In this document: piece after piece, positions 54,084-63,297 of the stretch | Layout: the number at the start of each line of letters is the position of its first letter | Position numbering within the stretch: position 1 is the stretch's first letter | Source of the DNA: Pseudovibrio sp. M1P-2-3 | GTDB taxonomy: Bacteria; Pseudomonadota; Alphaproteobacteria; Rhizobiales; Stappiaceae | DNA length: 64,000 nt | Assembly: GCF_031501865.1 (NCBI RefSeq) | Contig: NZ_JARRCW010000001.1 | Span: forward strand, 3,121,001-3,185,000 | Direction: 5' to 3' | The notes under the pieces: generated by a model | What the model was told of the DNA's origin: nothing | Database searches by the model: none | Seen by the model: the letters and a program-made list of their open reading frames with translations, nothing else | Made by a program: the position numbers and the translations under genes

Positions 54084-55892
54084 ATGGCCCCTCCCCCTCT
54101 TTTGCATGTACGTGACATTCACACCCGTTTTGGGGCAACACCCCTTTTAGAGGGCGCCGAGTTACAAGTGGGCGCAGGCGAGCGGATTTGTCTGGTGGGG
54201 CGCAACGGCTCGGGCAAGTCCACCTTGATGAAGATTGCCGCTGGCATGATAGAGGCAGACAAGGGCGAGCGATTTGTCCAGCCCGGCTGCACCATCCGCT
54301 ATCTGCCGCAGGAGCCGGACCTTTCCGGTTATGAGACGACCCTTGCCTACGCCGAGGGTGGCCTTGCGCCCGGCGATGACCATTACCGCGCCCAGTATTT
54401 GCTGGAAATTCTGGGTCTGAGCGGTGAAGAAGACCCCTCGACCCTTTCAGGCGGCGAAGCCAAGCGTGCAGCTATTGCTCGAGCTCTCGCCCCCGAACCC
54501 GATGTGCTGCTGCTGGACGAGCCCACCAACCATCTGGACCTGCCCATTATTGAATGGCTGGAAAGCGAACTGCGGCAGATGAAGTCCGCCATCGTTCTCA
54601 TATCACATGACCGGCGCTTTATGGAAAACCTCTCCCGCGCCACTGTCTGGATTGATCGGGGCATCTCGCGGCGAATGGAACAGGGCTTTGGCCAGTTCGA
54701 ACAGTGGCGTGACAAGATCTTTGAAGAAGAAGAGAAGGATCAGGCGCGGCTTGACCTGAAAATCAAGCAGGAAGAGCACTGGATGACCTACGGGGTCACA
54801 GCACGGCGCAAGCGCAACATGCGCCGCGTGCGCGAACTTGCCGATCTGCGCCAGAAGAAGAAAGACCACCGCGGCCCACAGGGCGGGGTGAAAATGGCGG
54901 TGACTGAGGGAGACGTTTCGGGAAAGCTGGTGAGCGAGGCCAAGAAAATCGCCAAGGTTTACGGCGAGCGCCCAGTGGTAAAGGACTTCTCCGCCCGCAT
55001 TCAGAGGGGCGATCGTGTGGGCTTTGTGGGGCCGAATGGGGCAGGCAAAACCACCCTTCTCAAAATGCTCATAGGTGAGCTGGAGCCCGATGAGGGCAGT
55101 ATCCGTCTTGGTGCCAACCTGCAAATGATCACGCTGGACCAGAAGCGAGAAAAGCTGAACCCTGACGACACGCTAAAGATGGCTATGACCGGCGGTGATG
55201 GCGACATGGTTATTCTGGGCGACCAGAGCAAGCACGTGATGAGCTACATGAAGGACTTCCTGTTTTCCCCCGAGCAGGCCCGTACCCCTGTGCGCGTGCT
55301 TTCTGGCGGAGAGCGGGGCCGCTTGCTGCTGGCCCGCGCCTTGGCAAGCGAATCCAATCTCATGGTGCTCGATGAACCCACCAACGATCTGGACCTTGAA
55401 ACACTGGACCTGCTGCAAGAGCTGATTGCCGATTATAAAGGCACTGTTCTTCTGGTGAGCCATGACCGTGACTTCCTAGACCGTATCTGCACCTCCGTCA
55501 TCACCATGGAAGGCGGCGGCAAGTGGCAGGAATACGCAGGCGGCTATTCCGACATGGTGAACCAACGCGGTTCCGGCGTTGAAGCGCGTAAATCCAGCAA
55601 GTCCGAAAAGCCTAAAAAAGAAAAAGCCGAAAAGCCTCAGGCGGAGAAGGCGGCACAGAAGAAGAGTACCCTCTCTTTCACCCAGCAACACCGCCTGAAA
55701 TCCCTGCCCGGTGAAATGGAAGCCCTTCAGGACAAAATCGCCAGACTGCAAAAGCTCTTGACGGACCCAAACCTATTCACCGCCAACCCCGACAAATTCC
55801 AGAAAACCACCGCCGCGGTTGGCGAAGCCCACGAAGAGCTGGAGGCGTTGGAAGAAGAATGGCTGGAACTGGAGATGTTGGCGGAAGAGTAA
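54084..55892 (+). CDS. ABC-F family ATPase (Uup-like)
   Basis: This 602-residue cytoplasmic ABC-F protein has no membrane segment. Two nucleotide-binding domains: Walker A GRNGSGKST and GPNGAGKTT, signatures LSGGEAKR and LSGGERGR, Walker B LLLDEPTNHLD and MVLDEPTNDLD. The interdomain linker (about 220-285) is charged. A Lys/Glu-rich spacer and C-terminal coiled coil (about 540-602) are the Uup mark. ABC-F proteins act on the ribosome; Uup also affects transposon excision. GC content is high compared with both flanks. It stands alone, divergent from oppA. Confidence 0.92.
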   Translation: MAPPPLLHVRDIHTRFGATPLLEGAELQVGAGERICLVGRNGSGKSTLMKIAAGMIEADKGERFVQPGCTIRYLPQEPDLSGYETTLAYAEGGLAPGDDHYRAQYLLEILGLSGEEDPSTLSGGEAKRAAIARALAPEPDVLLLDEPTNHLDLPIIEWLESELRQMKSAIVLISHDRRFMENLSRATVWIDRGISRRMEQGFGQFEQWRDKIFEEEEKDQARLDLKIKQEEHWMTYGVTARRKRNMRRVRELADLRQKKKDHRGPQGGVKMAVTEGDVSGKLVSEAKKIAKVYGERPVVKDFSARIQRGDRVGFVGPNGAGKTTLLKMLIGELEPDEGSIRLGANLQMITLDQKREKLNPDDTLKMAMTGGDGDMVILGDQSKHVMSYMKDFLFSPEQARTPVRVLSGGERGRLLLARALASESNLMVLDEPTNDLDLETLDLLQELIADYKGTVLLVSHDRDFLDRICTSVITMEGGGKWQEYAGGYSDMVNQRGSGVEARKSSKSEKPKKEKAEKPQAEKAAQKKSTLSFTQQHRLKSLPGEMEALQDKIARLQKLLTDPNLFTANPDKFQKTTAAVGEAHEELEALEEEWLELEMLAEE

Positions 55893-55908
55893 TTTTTAAA
55901 GCATATTC

Positions 55909-55931
55909 CGTTTGATGGGTTCACTCAAACG
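55909..55931. terminator. Hairpin after the ABC-F gene
   Basis: CGTTTGA (55909-55915) pairs with TCAAACG (55925-55931) around a 9-base loop, 17 bases past the ABC-F stop. No T-run follows, so it is a weak terminator or an intergenic repeat remnant. Confidence 0.4.
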
Positions 55932-56130
55932 ATAAGAACTCGCTTAAAATATAAAGGTTAGAGTGCGAGGCGTGAATGCGACGTGCTCTGAACTACCGGA
56001 CAGCTTGAGCAAGTATACGCTCGTTCAGCTGTCTGGAACTTTTAGTGGCCCGCTTTGATTTAAATATGTTTCACCTCGGTAGCTGAATTATTCTGAGAAC
56101 GGTGGTCAAAACGTAGGATAAAGCTGTCTA

Positions 56131-57795
56131 TTATATGTTCTCTACGGCCTTCGGCTTCCACCACTTCCTAAGAATTTCCTCCCAAAACTTCATGCGAATA
56201 GAAATATCAACGCCAAGTCTGCTCAATTCCCCGAAAAGGACAACCGCATGAATCTTCTGCATATCCGTCCCAGAGGGTAGGCGTTTGGCTTCAATGGCTT
56301 TCTCTAGTTTTTTAAGTGCTATTCGCGACGTGTCATCCATGTACTTTGGAAGGTCCATTGAATGCCCCTGAACGACATCGCGCAGGTGTATAAACATCTT
56401 TTTGGAGGTATATCTCTTGAGAGGATGTGTGCTTTGGGCCTCCATTTTTATACAAGCCTCAATGCTACTCAGCTCACCAATATCGACTTTCGCCAGATTA
56501 CTTAACGTATAAGCTGTTGGCGTTTTAAATGGCAAATCGTAGGGGTGTTTAAGAAGTTCAGGTACTAAGTTGTGTTGAACGTCGTGGAATACTTGCAAAC
56601 TATCTAAACGTTCTTGTCCTGCTACAAGAGCAAGCCGGTCCATATGGCCCCCAGTAAGAGGGAGGAATTTGAATCTTTCAGATGCAGAGCATCCACCATG
56701 AAATCTGGAGCGAAACTCTCTAAAGTGAATTTGCATATCATTTAGCTTAAACATTGGAAAGTCGCGTGCAATATTGACACTGCTCTCAACAGACTGTTTG
56801 AACTTCGCAAAGCTGTTGAAAGGCCCTTGCACGTTTTTGAAAAAGCGAGATTTCGAAAGTAGCAAATCTTCGAAGCTGGCATGAAATTTCCCGTAGAAAT
56901 CTCGGTAGTCTGCACCGCCGACACCGGATAACCTTGCACTAAGATTTGGGTAACCCGTTCGTGGAATCTGTGCTGCCAGAACATATTGCCCAAGCCTATT
57001 ATACTTCCAGTTTTGAAAATCCATTTCCAAGGACTGGGGTCGGCTAAGTTGATAGGGAACGCTTTCAACCTTTAGGCCGAGCTGTTCAGCAATTTCTTTT
57101 GCTATAGGAAGCTCGTCTTCATACCGCACATTACTACTGCTATATATTCTAACCTTATCCGCTAGATCGGGGCGTTTTCCTAGAACATATACGACAAACG
57201 CGAAAACGGTACGGCTATCCATCCCGGCACTAAGATCAACATTTACCCGTTCAAACTGCTCCAAAATTGTTTGAGTACGTGAACACCAAGTCATTAGATA
57301 GCGTTTCAGAGCATCTTCATAACTTGTTTCTTCATAGGTAACAGCTGGGTTTCGATTAACTACCGTGAGGCTTTTGTCCTTAATTAATACCTCTTTATAA
57401 GTGGGGATGAGTTCAATTTCACGAATGAGTGTCTCATAAGAGTTCATATGCTCGACAAATGGCCCGTATCCTAGCCAGCTTAACGCTATCTCCGGTTTAA
57501 ACGTTAACGGATGCCCTTTTTCCGCAAGCTTTTCAATCAGCAAAAACAAACTATTGCTGAGTGCCCAATAGCCCTCATTCCGGTAAAGGAAAAGGCGTTG
57601 CCCCCCTGTAAAATCCACCCCTATCCGCAAACCCTCCGCAGAAACAGCCGCAGAGACGTAAGTTCCATCCAAGCCAGAACTTACCTCCTCTTTTGTTGGG
57701 CTTGGAGAGGCAATAAACTTGCTATCTGTGAAGGCATATCCAAAAAAATAGCTGTCTTTAGGCAGTGACTCATGGTCGATAAAAATGAAATGCAT
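56131..57795 (-). CDS. Asparagine-synthase-like protein lacking a glutaminase nucleophile
   Basis: This 554-residue protein resembles class B asparagine synthases in its synthetase domain: PP-loop VDLSAGMDSRTV (residues 188-194 LSAGMDS in place of the usual SGGxDS), later YSSSNVRYEDELPIAKEIAEQ split into strand and helix, and LSGVGGADYRDFY. The N-terminal region (about 40-130) recalls the glutamine-hydrolysing fold (FLYRNEGYWALSNS) but has no N-terminal Cys2, so it cannot use glutamine in the standard way. Relatives in polysaccharide or lasso-peptide loci amidate other acids. No partner gene is adjacent, and the gene is AT-rich between GC-richer neighbours, which may suggest transfer. Confidence 0.72.
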   Translation of the reverse strand: MHFIFIDHESLPKDSYFFGYAFTDSKFIASPSPTKEEVSSGLDGTYVSAAVSAEGLRIGVDFTGGQRLFLYRNEGYWALSNSLFLLIEKLAEKGHPLTFKPEIALSWLGYGPFVEHMNSYETLIREIELIPTYKEVLIKDKSLTVVNRNPAVTYEETSYEDALKRYLMTWCSRTQTILEQFERVNVDLSAGMDSRTVFAFVVYVLGKRPDLADKVRIYSSSNVRYEDELPIAKEIAEQLGLKVESVPYQLSRPQSLEMDFQNWKYNRLGQYVLAAQIPRTGYPNLSARLSGVGGADYRDFYGKFHASFEDLLLSKSRFFKNVQGPFNSFAKFKQSVESSVNIARDFPMFKLNDMQIHFREFRSRFHGGCSASERFKFLPLTGGHMDRLALVAGQERLDSLQVFHDVQHNLVPELLKHPYDLPFKTPTAYTLSNLAKVDIGELSSIEACIKMEAQSTHPLKRYTSKKMFIHLRDVVQGHSMDLPKYMDDTSRIALKKLEKAIEAKRLPSGTDMQKIHAVVLFGELSRLGVDISIRMKFWEEILRKWWKPKAVENI

Positions 57796-58563
57796 AATCC
57801 CTCAAACTATTACTTCTCATAATTGTAGGTATTAAAAATGACTTATAATTTGAGCCCTCAGAGGCTCAGAGCATTGCAATTCATCCAACCCGCACCGACT
57901 TTTGCCGCCCAGTGATCAGAACGTCCTGGCAGGTCTTTCACATACAACTTCAAATGTTGCGCAGCTATGAAGCTGGTAACACCTTGAGGCGTTAAGGGGG
58001 CACAGCCTCTGCATCTTAAGATTTAGTTGGCTACAAACACACCTCATCAAACAAAATTTCAAGTTCCACACAAATGCATGGCTCAAAAGCGAATTTTTCC
58101 GTGTTCTCTTTTGGTTTTATGGCTGAGTTTGCAACAGTAATCTACCTCCCTCAATTATAGGAGAATTATTTAGGTCCCACAGTTACTGGGGTAGTTCTAA
58201 CCAATAGAGAGCACTAAAAAGCAAAGCCGTCTTTGTGTTGACCTCTGCTCCGTGGCTGAAATCGACGAAGGTGGACAAAGTACCCTCCAAAATCTAGCCA
58301 GCAGGAATCTGCCCGTCCTTACATTATAGCTGCCAAGAAAAGCACTGATCCTATTCGCAATTGTAGCTACCGATGAAATGTCAAATTCGTTTCAGTCCAG
58401 CTATCGCTTCAAGAGCGTGATTATCGCATGGCAGAAGACGGGCTGTATCCGTTTTTCCCTCCCAAAACACGTTTTTCCTGAAAGAGGACCTCCTGTTTCA
58501 TGCTGGAGGTCGCAAGGTAACTTGGAACCGGTGAAAACAGGTCTGTTGTTATAAAGAGAGGCA
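57796..58563. other. Long non-coding stretch
   Basis: About 770 bases without a supported gene. GACCTCC (58487-58493) and GGAGGTC (58505-58511) form a 7-bp stem with an 11-base loop close to the downstream gene. No conserved RNA or regulatory fold was recognised. An open frame on the minus strand (58401-58769) overlaps the next gene and looks spurious. Confidence 0.4.
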
Positions 58564-59142
58564 ATGGACATGTTTACTAAAAGAAATATCTGGATCGCCG
58601 GTTTTGGAATTTGCTTTGTTATTCTTCTCTCCTTTCCCTTCCATTGGGGGAGCGCGCAGACGCAGGTTATACCCGTGGACGGAGTGCAGGAAGTAGTACT
58701 GAATGGCACAAATATGGCGATGGAGGTAAGGACGTTTGCAATGAATGAAGAGGAAAGCCAGCAAATCAAATTGGAAACGAGTGATGAGTTTGGGTGTAAG
58801 CTATTAGCAAATTACACTCGTCATGAGGACACCTTGACGCTCACTTTCAAAAAGCGGGACTGGTCTCTTTGGGGCCTGTGCACGCCAACGGCCAATTTGC
58901 ATCTACCAGAGCATCTGGGCCTGCAGATCGATCTGGAGGCCCTTGCGGCGGACATTCGTGGCACATTTCAAGCGCTCAATATTTCCTCGCATAAAACCGC
59001 TCTTGAATTCACAGGACAGGCTGACCGTTTTTCTCTTGAAGGAGAGGCAGCGGTGATTAATCTGGAGTTTTTGGGGCCTATCTTGAATGATGATCTCATT
59101 TTGAACGTGGAGAAGCTAATCTCCCGCGTGCGGGTTCCCTAA
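58564..59142 (+). CDS. Exported or membrane-anchored protein of unknown function
   Basis: This 192-residue protein has an N-terminal hydrophobic segment (WIAGFGICFVILLSF, about 10-25), then a beta-strand-rich domain (VDGVQEVVLNGTNMAMEVRT, HEDTLTLTFKKRDWSLWG, ALEFTGQADRFSLEGEAAVI) in a pattern like DUF4097/DUF2807-type beta-helix proteins. Two cysteines (FGCKLL and LWGLCTP) could pair. Starts are ATG 58564 or 58570, both after GAGAGG. It converges on the AraC-type gene. Function unknown. Confidence 0.6.
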   Translation: MDMFTKRNIWIAGFGICFVILLSFPFHWGSAQTQVIPVDGVQEVVLNGTNMAMEVRTFAMNEEESQQIKLETSDEFGCKLLANYTRHEDTLTLTFKKRDWSLWGLCTPTANLHLPEHLGLQIDLEALAADIRGTFQALNISSHKTALEFTGQADRFSLEGEAAVINLEFLGPILNDDLILNVEKLISRVRVP

Positions 59143-59164
59143 AACGCGTCTCGCTCATCTGCAT

Positions 59165-60250
59165 TCACGCCTCGCGCTCCAGCAGCCTGTTGCCCGCGAC
59201 CTCTTCAAAGACTCGCGGGCCGTTCTCACCCACATGCTTGCGCCATGCAGACGGACTCATGCCGGTGACACGGGTAAACTCTCGGTTGAAGTTGGATTTG
59301 GTGGTGAAGCCCACATCATACATGATCTGTGTAATCGTTGCCGAGGAATTGCCAAGACGCTGGCAAGCATCTTCAATTCGGTAACGGTTCACATACTGGG
59401 GTACACTCATGGCGCGTTCTGCATTGATGGCCTCGGAGAGCTGGCGGGCCGGAACCTTGAGGTGTTTTGCCATAACGGAGAGAGAAAGCGTCTCCTGACG
59501 ATACATTTCCTCTTCCACCATAAGCCGGTCAAATGCTGCGACGAGAGCTGCACGCTGTACCTTTTCATCGTCACTTACAGCCTCGCTGCCTGCCAAAATC
59601 TGAGGCTCCTCTTTCCCCGTGTCATAGGAGAGGAAAAGGTAAAGAGCCAGAGCGCCAAACAAAAACAGCAGGTTCGCAGCACCTACAATTTGTCCGGCTC
59701 TTGCTCCGCTATTATAGGCCAACTCCAAAGCCACCAGAACATCCACCAAACCGGAGGCGATCAATGAACCAGCTGCAACAAAGTGGGCTTGGCGGCACGG
59801 CACAGCACGGCCAAACGGCAATTTTTCAGCCCATTCCATACGGGAGGACTGCGCCCGCTGCCACAGGTAAACACCGATACCCAGATAAGCCAGAATGCCC
59901 AACCCATCTCCCAGCCACAAAAGCGCACCCTTAAAGCTGGCCAGCTGACAAAGAGCCGCAAAAAGGGTGAGTTGCAGGGCGTTGGCCATAAACCGCGTGG
60001 AGAGATTTCCCGTAAGATCTTTCAGGCACAAGAGGGTGAGCGTTGGAATGCACACTGCGAACATGCCAAGCATAACAGGTGGCAGCGGAAATCCGCCCCA
60101 CCTCAGCCCCAACAGCACCGACTGCAAAGCATAGAACCCAATGGTCACCCCTAGCAACAGAGGCACTTTTTTACCTCCACCCATATTAAGGCGAAGCAAG
60201 ACAACGCCAAGCAACAGAGCAGTGAAAAACGGCAGCGGAAGGCTGGGCAC
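59165..60250 (-). CDS. AraC family regulator with N-terminal membrane domain
   Basis: This 361-residue protein has about seven hydrophobic segments in residues 1-215 (FFTALLLGVVLLRL, VPLLLGVTIGFYAL, TLTLLCLKDL, AANLLFLFGALALYLFL) and a C-terminal AraC/XylS DNA-binding domain (about 250-345: LSLSVMAKHLKVPARQLSEA and ITQIMYDVGFTTKSNFNREF, VTGMSPSAWRKH). Both helix-turn-helix motifs are intact. It probably senses a membrane or extracellular signal and binds DNA from the membrane. Its target is unknown. Confidence 0.9.
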   Translation of the reverse strand: MPSLPLPFFTALLLGVVLLRLNMGGGKKVPLLLGVTIGFYALQSVLLGLRWGGFPLPPVMLGMFAVCIPTLTLLCLKDLTGNLSTRFMANALQLTLFAALCQLASFKGALLWLGDGLGILAYLGIGVYLWQRAQSSRMEWAEKLPFGRAVPCRQAHFVAAGSLIASGLVDVLVALELAYNSGARAGQIVGAANLLFLFGALALYLFLSYDTGKEEPQILAGSEAVSDDEKVQRAALVAAFDRLMVEEEMYRQETLSLSVMAKHLKVPARQLSEAINAERAMSVPQYVNRYRIEDACQRLGNSSATITQIMYDVGFTTKSNFNREFTRVTGMSPSAWRKHVGENGPRVFEEVAGNRLLEREA

Positions 60251-60384
60251 TCAAAACCTCAAAGACAACAAACGAGCCCGTGCGGGCGTGGAATCGAAGA
60301 AACTAACAATCCAAGCAGCTTAGCCCACTGCCATGCGGTGGTCGATGGATTTCTACCAAGCACCTGTAGTTAAAGACAAGCCTG

Positions 60385-60408
60385 TGCAAGGGGGCTCTCC
60401 CCCGTGCA
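60385..60408. terminator. GC-rich hairpin upstream of the DsbA-like gene
   Basis: TGCAAGGGGG (60385-60394) and CCCCCGTGCA (60399-60408) pair with one mismatch around the loop CTCT. It lies between divergent genes, so it is not an obvious terminator. It could be part of the leader of the gene at 60480. Confidence 0.35.
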
Positions 60409-60479
60409 ATTGACAGAAGCGCACACGCACCCCATGTGTTAGGGCCAAAGAAGATGAGCCAGAAAAGCGATCAGAGCCC

Positions 60480-61139
60480 ATGCCAGCGACCCCACCACTT
60501 ACCATTGAAATTGTATCCGATGTCATGTGCCCGTGGTGCTACATTGGCAAGCGGCGGCTGGAAACTGCCCTTGAGAGCCTGCCGGACATGAAAGTCGAAG
60601 TGAGCTGGCTTCCTTATCAGCTGGACGCGACCCTGCCAAAAACCGGAAAAGATCGCCAGCAGTATCTGGAGGACAAATTCGGCGGCCCGGAAAATGCAAG
60701 AACAGCCTATGCGCCCATTCGCCAGAGCGGCGCGGAGGAAGGCATCGCCTTCGAGTTTGACGCCATTCAAAAATCCCCCAATACGCTGGATAGTCATCGT
60801 CTGCTCCACTGGGCAAAAGAGGACGGCAAACAGAACGCCTTGGCCGAAGCACTGTTTGCTGCATACTTTACCCATGGCCGTGATTTGACCCTTCCAGAAA
60901 CACTGGCAGAAATCGCAGGGAGTTGCGGCATGGATCCGACACGCACCCTACAACGCCTCATGGGTGAGGAGGACCGGCAGGTGATTGAAGAACAGATTGC
61001 AAGCGCACACCAGATGGGAGTGAGCGGCGTGCCGTTTTTCGTTATCGACCAGCGTTTTGCCCTGTCTGGCGCCCAGCCTGCAGAAACACTGGCTGCAGCA
61101 CTGCGCCACGCAGAAGAGACCCGAACACAGGAACTTTAA
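60480..61139 (+). CDS. DsbA family oxidoreductase (FrnE-like)
   Basis: This 219-residue thioredoxin-fold protein has no signal peptide, so it is cytoplasmic. The active site is C17-P-W-C20 in SDVMCPWCYIGKRRLE, and the cis-proline region is GVSGVPFFVID. The central helical insertion and the end GAQPAETLAAALRHA match the FrnE/HCCA-isomerase-like group of DsbA proteins, which act in disulfide or redox stress handling. It is followed 48 bases later by a hydrolase gene on the same strand. Confidence 0.9.
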   Translation: MPATPPLTIEIVSDVMCPWCYIGKRRLETALESLPDMKVEVSWLPYQLDATLPKTGKDRQQYLEDKFGGPENARTAYAPIRQSGAEEGIAFEFDAIQKSPNTLDSHRLLHWAKEDGKQNALAEALFAAYFTHGRDLTLPETLAEIAGSCGMDPTRTLQRLMGEEDRQVIEEQIASAHQMGVSGVPFFVIDQRFALSGAQPAETLAAALRHAEETRTQEL

Positions 61140-61187
61140 ATGTATCTTTGAAAAGTAGGTATTCGTTTACCGCTTTTAACAAATGGA

Positions 61188-61973
61188 TTGACTATGAAAC
61201 ACTATTATATTGAAGAGATCGAGGCACGCCTTTGCTATCATGACCTTGCGGGAGACGGGACTCCAATCGTCTTCATTCATGGATTAGGCTGCGCTTCTTC
61301 ATTTGATTACCCCGCAGTGGCGAGCTTGGGTGGGCTGAACAACCATAGACGCATATTGATCGATCTCATCGGTTCAGGGTTCAGCGACAAGCCACAGGCG
61401 TTTAGCTATGAAATAAGTGCACACGCAAAATACCTAGAGGAATTCCTAGGGGCCTTGGGACTAGATGAGTTCTATCTCTATGCCCACAGCATGGGCGGGG
61501 CTATTGCTCTGGAGCTGGCAAACCTTATGAAGCCAGCTGTTAAAGGTATAGTCTTATCTGAACCGAATTTGGACAATGGCGGCGGAATGTTCAGCAAACA
61601 GGTCGCGGCTATGACAGAAGACGATTATGGGAGCTTTGGGCACAAAGATCTCGTATCAAACAACAAGGCAGCCGCTAACAATTCAGATATCTGCTGGGCA
61701 ATGAGTATGGGCGCAAGCCTTCCACAAGCCATTTATCGTGAATCTGTTTCCTTGATCAACGGAAGTCGCCCGAGTTGGCGAGAGATTTTATATTCACTTG
61801 ATATCCCAAAAACTTACATTTTCGGCAGTGACACCCTGCCTGACGAAGATTTTGAAGAACTGCCAAACAACGGAGTTGAAGTTGCGGTGGTTTCCAAAGC
61901 TGGACACTCAATGGCATGGGAAAACCCCGAAGGGCTGGCAACTGCGATCGCTAACGCTATAGAGGCCCCTTAA
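61188..61973 (+). CDS. Alpha/beta hydrolase
   Basis: This 261-residue cytoplasmic alpha/beta-hydrolase has oxyanion-hole motif FIHGLGCASSFDYP, DLIGSGFSDKP, nucleophile elbow AHSMGGAIALELA (Ser near residue 101) and catalytic His in SKAGHSMAWENPEG. Substrate unknown. It is AT-richer than the DsbA-like gene before it. Starts ATG 61188 or ATG 61194 are both possible. Confidence 0.88.
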   Translation: MTMKHYYIEEIEARLCYHDLAGDGTPIVFIHGLGCASSFDYPAVASLGGLNNHRRILIDLIGSGFSDKPQAFSYEISAHAKYLEEFLGALGLDEFYLYAHSMGGAIALELANLMKPAVKGIVLSEPNLDNGGGMFSKQVAAMTEDDYGSFGHKDLVSNNKAAANNSDICWAMSMGASLPQAIYRESVSLINGSRPSWREILYSLDIPKTYIFGSDTLPDEDFEELPNNGVEVAVVSKAGHSMAWENPEGLATAIANAIEAP

Positions 61974-61988
61974 GGATAACGGGTTTTA

Positions 61989-62032
61989 GAGCGCGCCGCG
62001 TGTATTTACATTCGCGCTCCGCGCTCCGCGCT
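61989..62032. repeat. GC-rich hairpin and 7-bp tandem repeat between convergent genes
   Basis: GAGCGCG (61989-61995) pairs with CGCGCTC (62013-62019) around a 17-base loop, and GCGCTCC is repeated in tandem at 62014-62020 and 62021-62027 with a partial third copy ending at 62032. It lies between the convergent hydrolase and TetR genes and may act as a terminator. Confidence 0.5.
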
Positions 62033-62620
62033 TTAAGAGAGCATACCATGCAGCATCAGGTCCAGATTGGCATTCACCCACCGGTCCCGGTAGTCTTTAT
62101 TCTCGATCACGTTGACCCCTGTGTTCCCCTTGATGATATCTGAGTAGTAAACCTGTGCGGCCAGGCGATCCAGTATAAAGCCGGTGACCATGGGAAGGTC
62201 CAGCCCTTCGCGAATAAATCCCTTGGCACGGCATTTTTCCAAGAAAGTAACCAGCCCCTCTTCATAGGTGGCCACCGCTGGGATGCCTTGTCTTTCAACC
62301 ATAAAAATTCTGAAGATATCGGCAAACTCGATGATTCCGTCCAGAACCTCGTCCACGAACATTTTCAGCCTGATCTTCACTTCCTCCTGTGTCTCAGGGT
62401 CGGCATCAATCACTTTTAACGGGAGCACCAGAACTTTGGAGGAAAAGCTCTCTAAAATGGCTTTGTGCAACCCTTCCTTGTTGCCAAAGTAATGGTGGAC
62501 CATATTGATCCCCACCCCTGCCTCCTCGCAGATAGCCCGGATTGACGTACTTCCGTAGCCGTTTTGTGCAAAAAGGACTGTTCCGGCTTTTAAAAGACGC
62601 TCCTTGGCATTGGTTTTCAT
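62033..62620 (-). CDS. TetR family transcriptional regulator
   Basis: This 195-residue regulator has the N-terminal TetR helix-turn-helix (KERLLKAGTVLFAQNGYGST, SIRAICEEAGVGINMVHHYF, GNKEGLHKAILE) and a ligand-binding C-terminal domain with EFADIFRIFMVERQGIPAV. It lies 170 bases after the SRPBCC gene on the same strand, so it may autoregulate or control that gene. The ligand is unknown. Confidence 0.92.
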   Translation of the reverse strand: MKTNAKERLLKAGTVLFAQNGYGSTSIRAICEEAGVGINMVHHYFGNKEGLHKAILESFSSKVLVLPLKVIDADPETQEEVKIRLKMFVDEVLDGIIEFADIFRIFMVERQGIPAVATYEEGLVTFLEKCRAKGFIREGLDLPMVTGFILDRLAAQVYYSDIIKGNTGVNVIENKDYRDRWVNANLDLMLHGMLS

Positions 62621-62790
62621 TTTAGCGCACCGACTCCTTTATTGGCTTTTCGCCATCCTATTTTTATCCAGACCACCATTGAAGACACATGGAGGTTAAT
62701 GGCAGGCGCTGAATCACAATGCCTCCTGTTTGTTTCGGGGGGAGCAAACAGAAGGCATCGGAAGGCCAGAAAACTATGTCCTACAATTTA

Positions 62791-63297
62791 CTAGGCTGCT
62801 GCACCTTTGGCAAGGTGGCCACCATTTTCCATATGATCTTTAAGGTCTTTCAACATTTGCCCAAACTGCGAGCCTGTCATCTTTTTCACCACAGGACTCA
62901 GGACACCGCCAATGGCGTTCACTTCCAAGTCCGCGGTGAAGGCCACCTTGGTACGGCCATTGGCTAGAGAATGCAGGCGGAACTTGGAGATACTTTTTTT
63001 GACCGGGAAACCTGGAGGAGTATTTTTGGTTTCAACAGACACATCCAGCTCATAGTTCTGATCGTCAAAGCGGGTGATGGTTTCATCTGCAACAAGACCG
63101 GTCGGCCCTTTTTTCGTCAGCACGCACACACGCCCTTCAACGGCGGCATTGCCAACTGCTTCCCCTTCTTTGGCGAAGGAATGAGGGATCAGCGTCATCC
63201 ACTCATAGGCGCTGTCAAAATCTATGGCCACGACTTTCCAAACTTCCGCAATCGGGCGCTCAATGGTGATTTCTCTTTTTACTTGGACGATTTTCAT
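62791..63297 (-). CDS. SRPBCC/START-like domain protein
   Basis: This 168-residue protein has the SRPBCC (polyketide cyclase/dehydrase-like) fold: ITIERPIAEVWKVVAIDFDS, RVCVLTKKGPTGLVADETIT, RFDDQNYELDVSVET, TKVAFTADLEVNAIGG. These domains bind hydrophobic ligands. It precedes the TetR gene. No signal peptide. Exact function unknown. Confidence 0.8.
   Translation of the reverse strand: MKIVQVKREITIERPIAEVWKVVAIDFDSAYEWMTLIPHSFAKEGEAVGNAAVEGRVCVLTKKGPTGLVADETITRFDDQNYELDVSVETKNTPPGFPVKKSISKFRLHSLANGRTKVAFTADLEVNAIGGVLSPVVKKMTGSQFGQMLKDLKDHMENGGHLAKGAAA

Noticed and set aside
54603-55124. Open frame opposite the ABC-F gene
   Set aside because: It is a product of the high GC content of the ABC-F gene; the + strand frame has all ABC signatures.
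55961-59179. Near-identical 20-mers at 55960-55979 and (reverse) 59161-59180
   Set aside because: They share 18 of 20 bases including GCGAGGCGTGAATGC, but one copy is the end of the AraC-type gene, and matches of this length are expected by chance in 64 kb.
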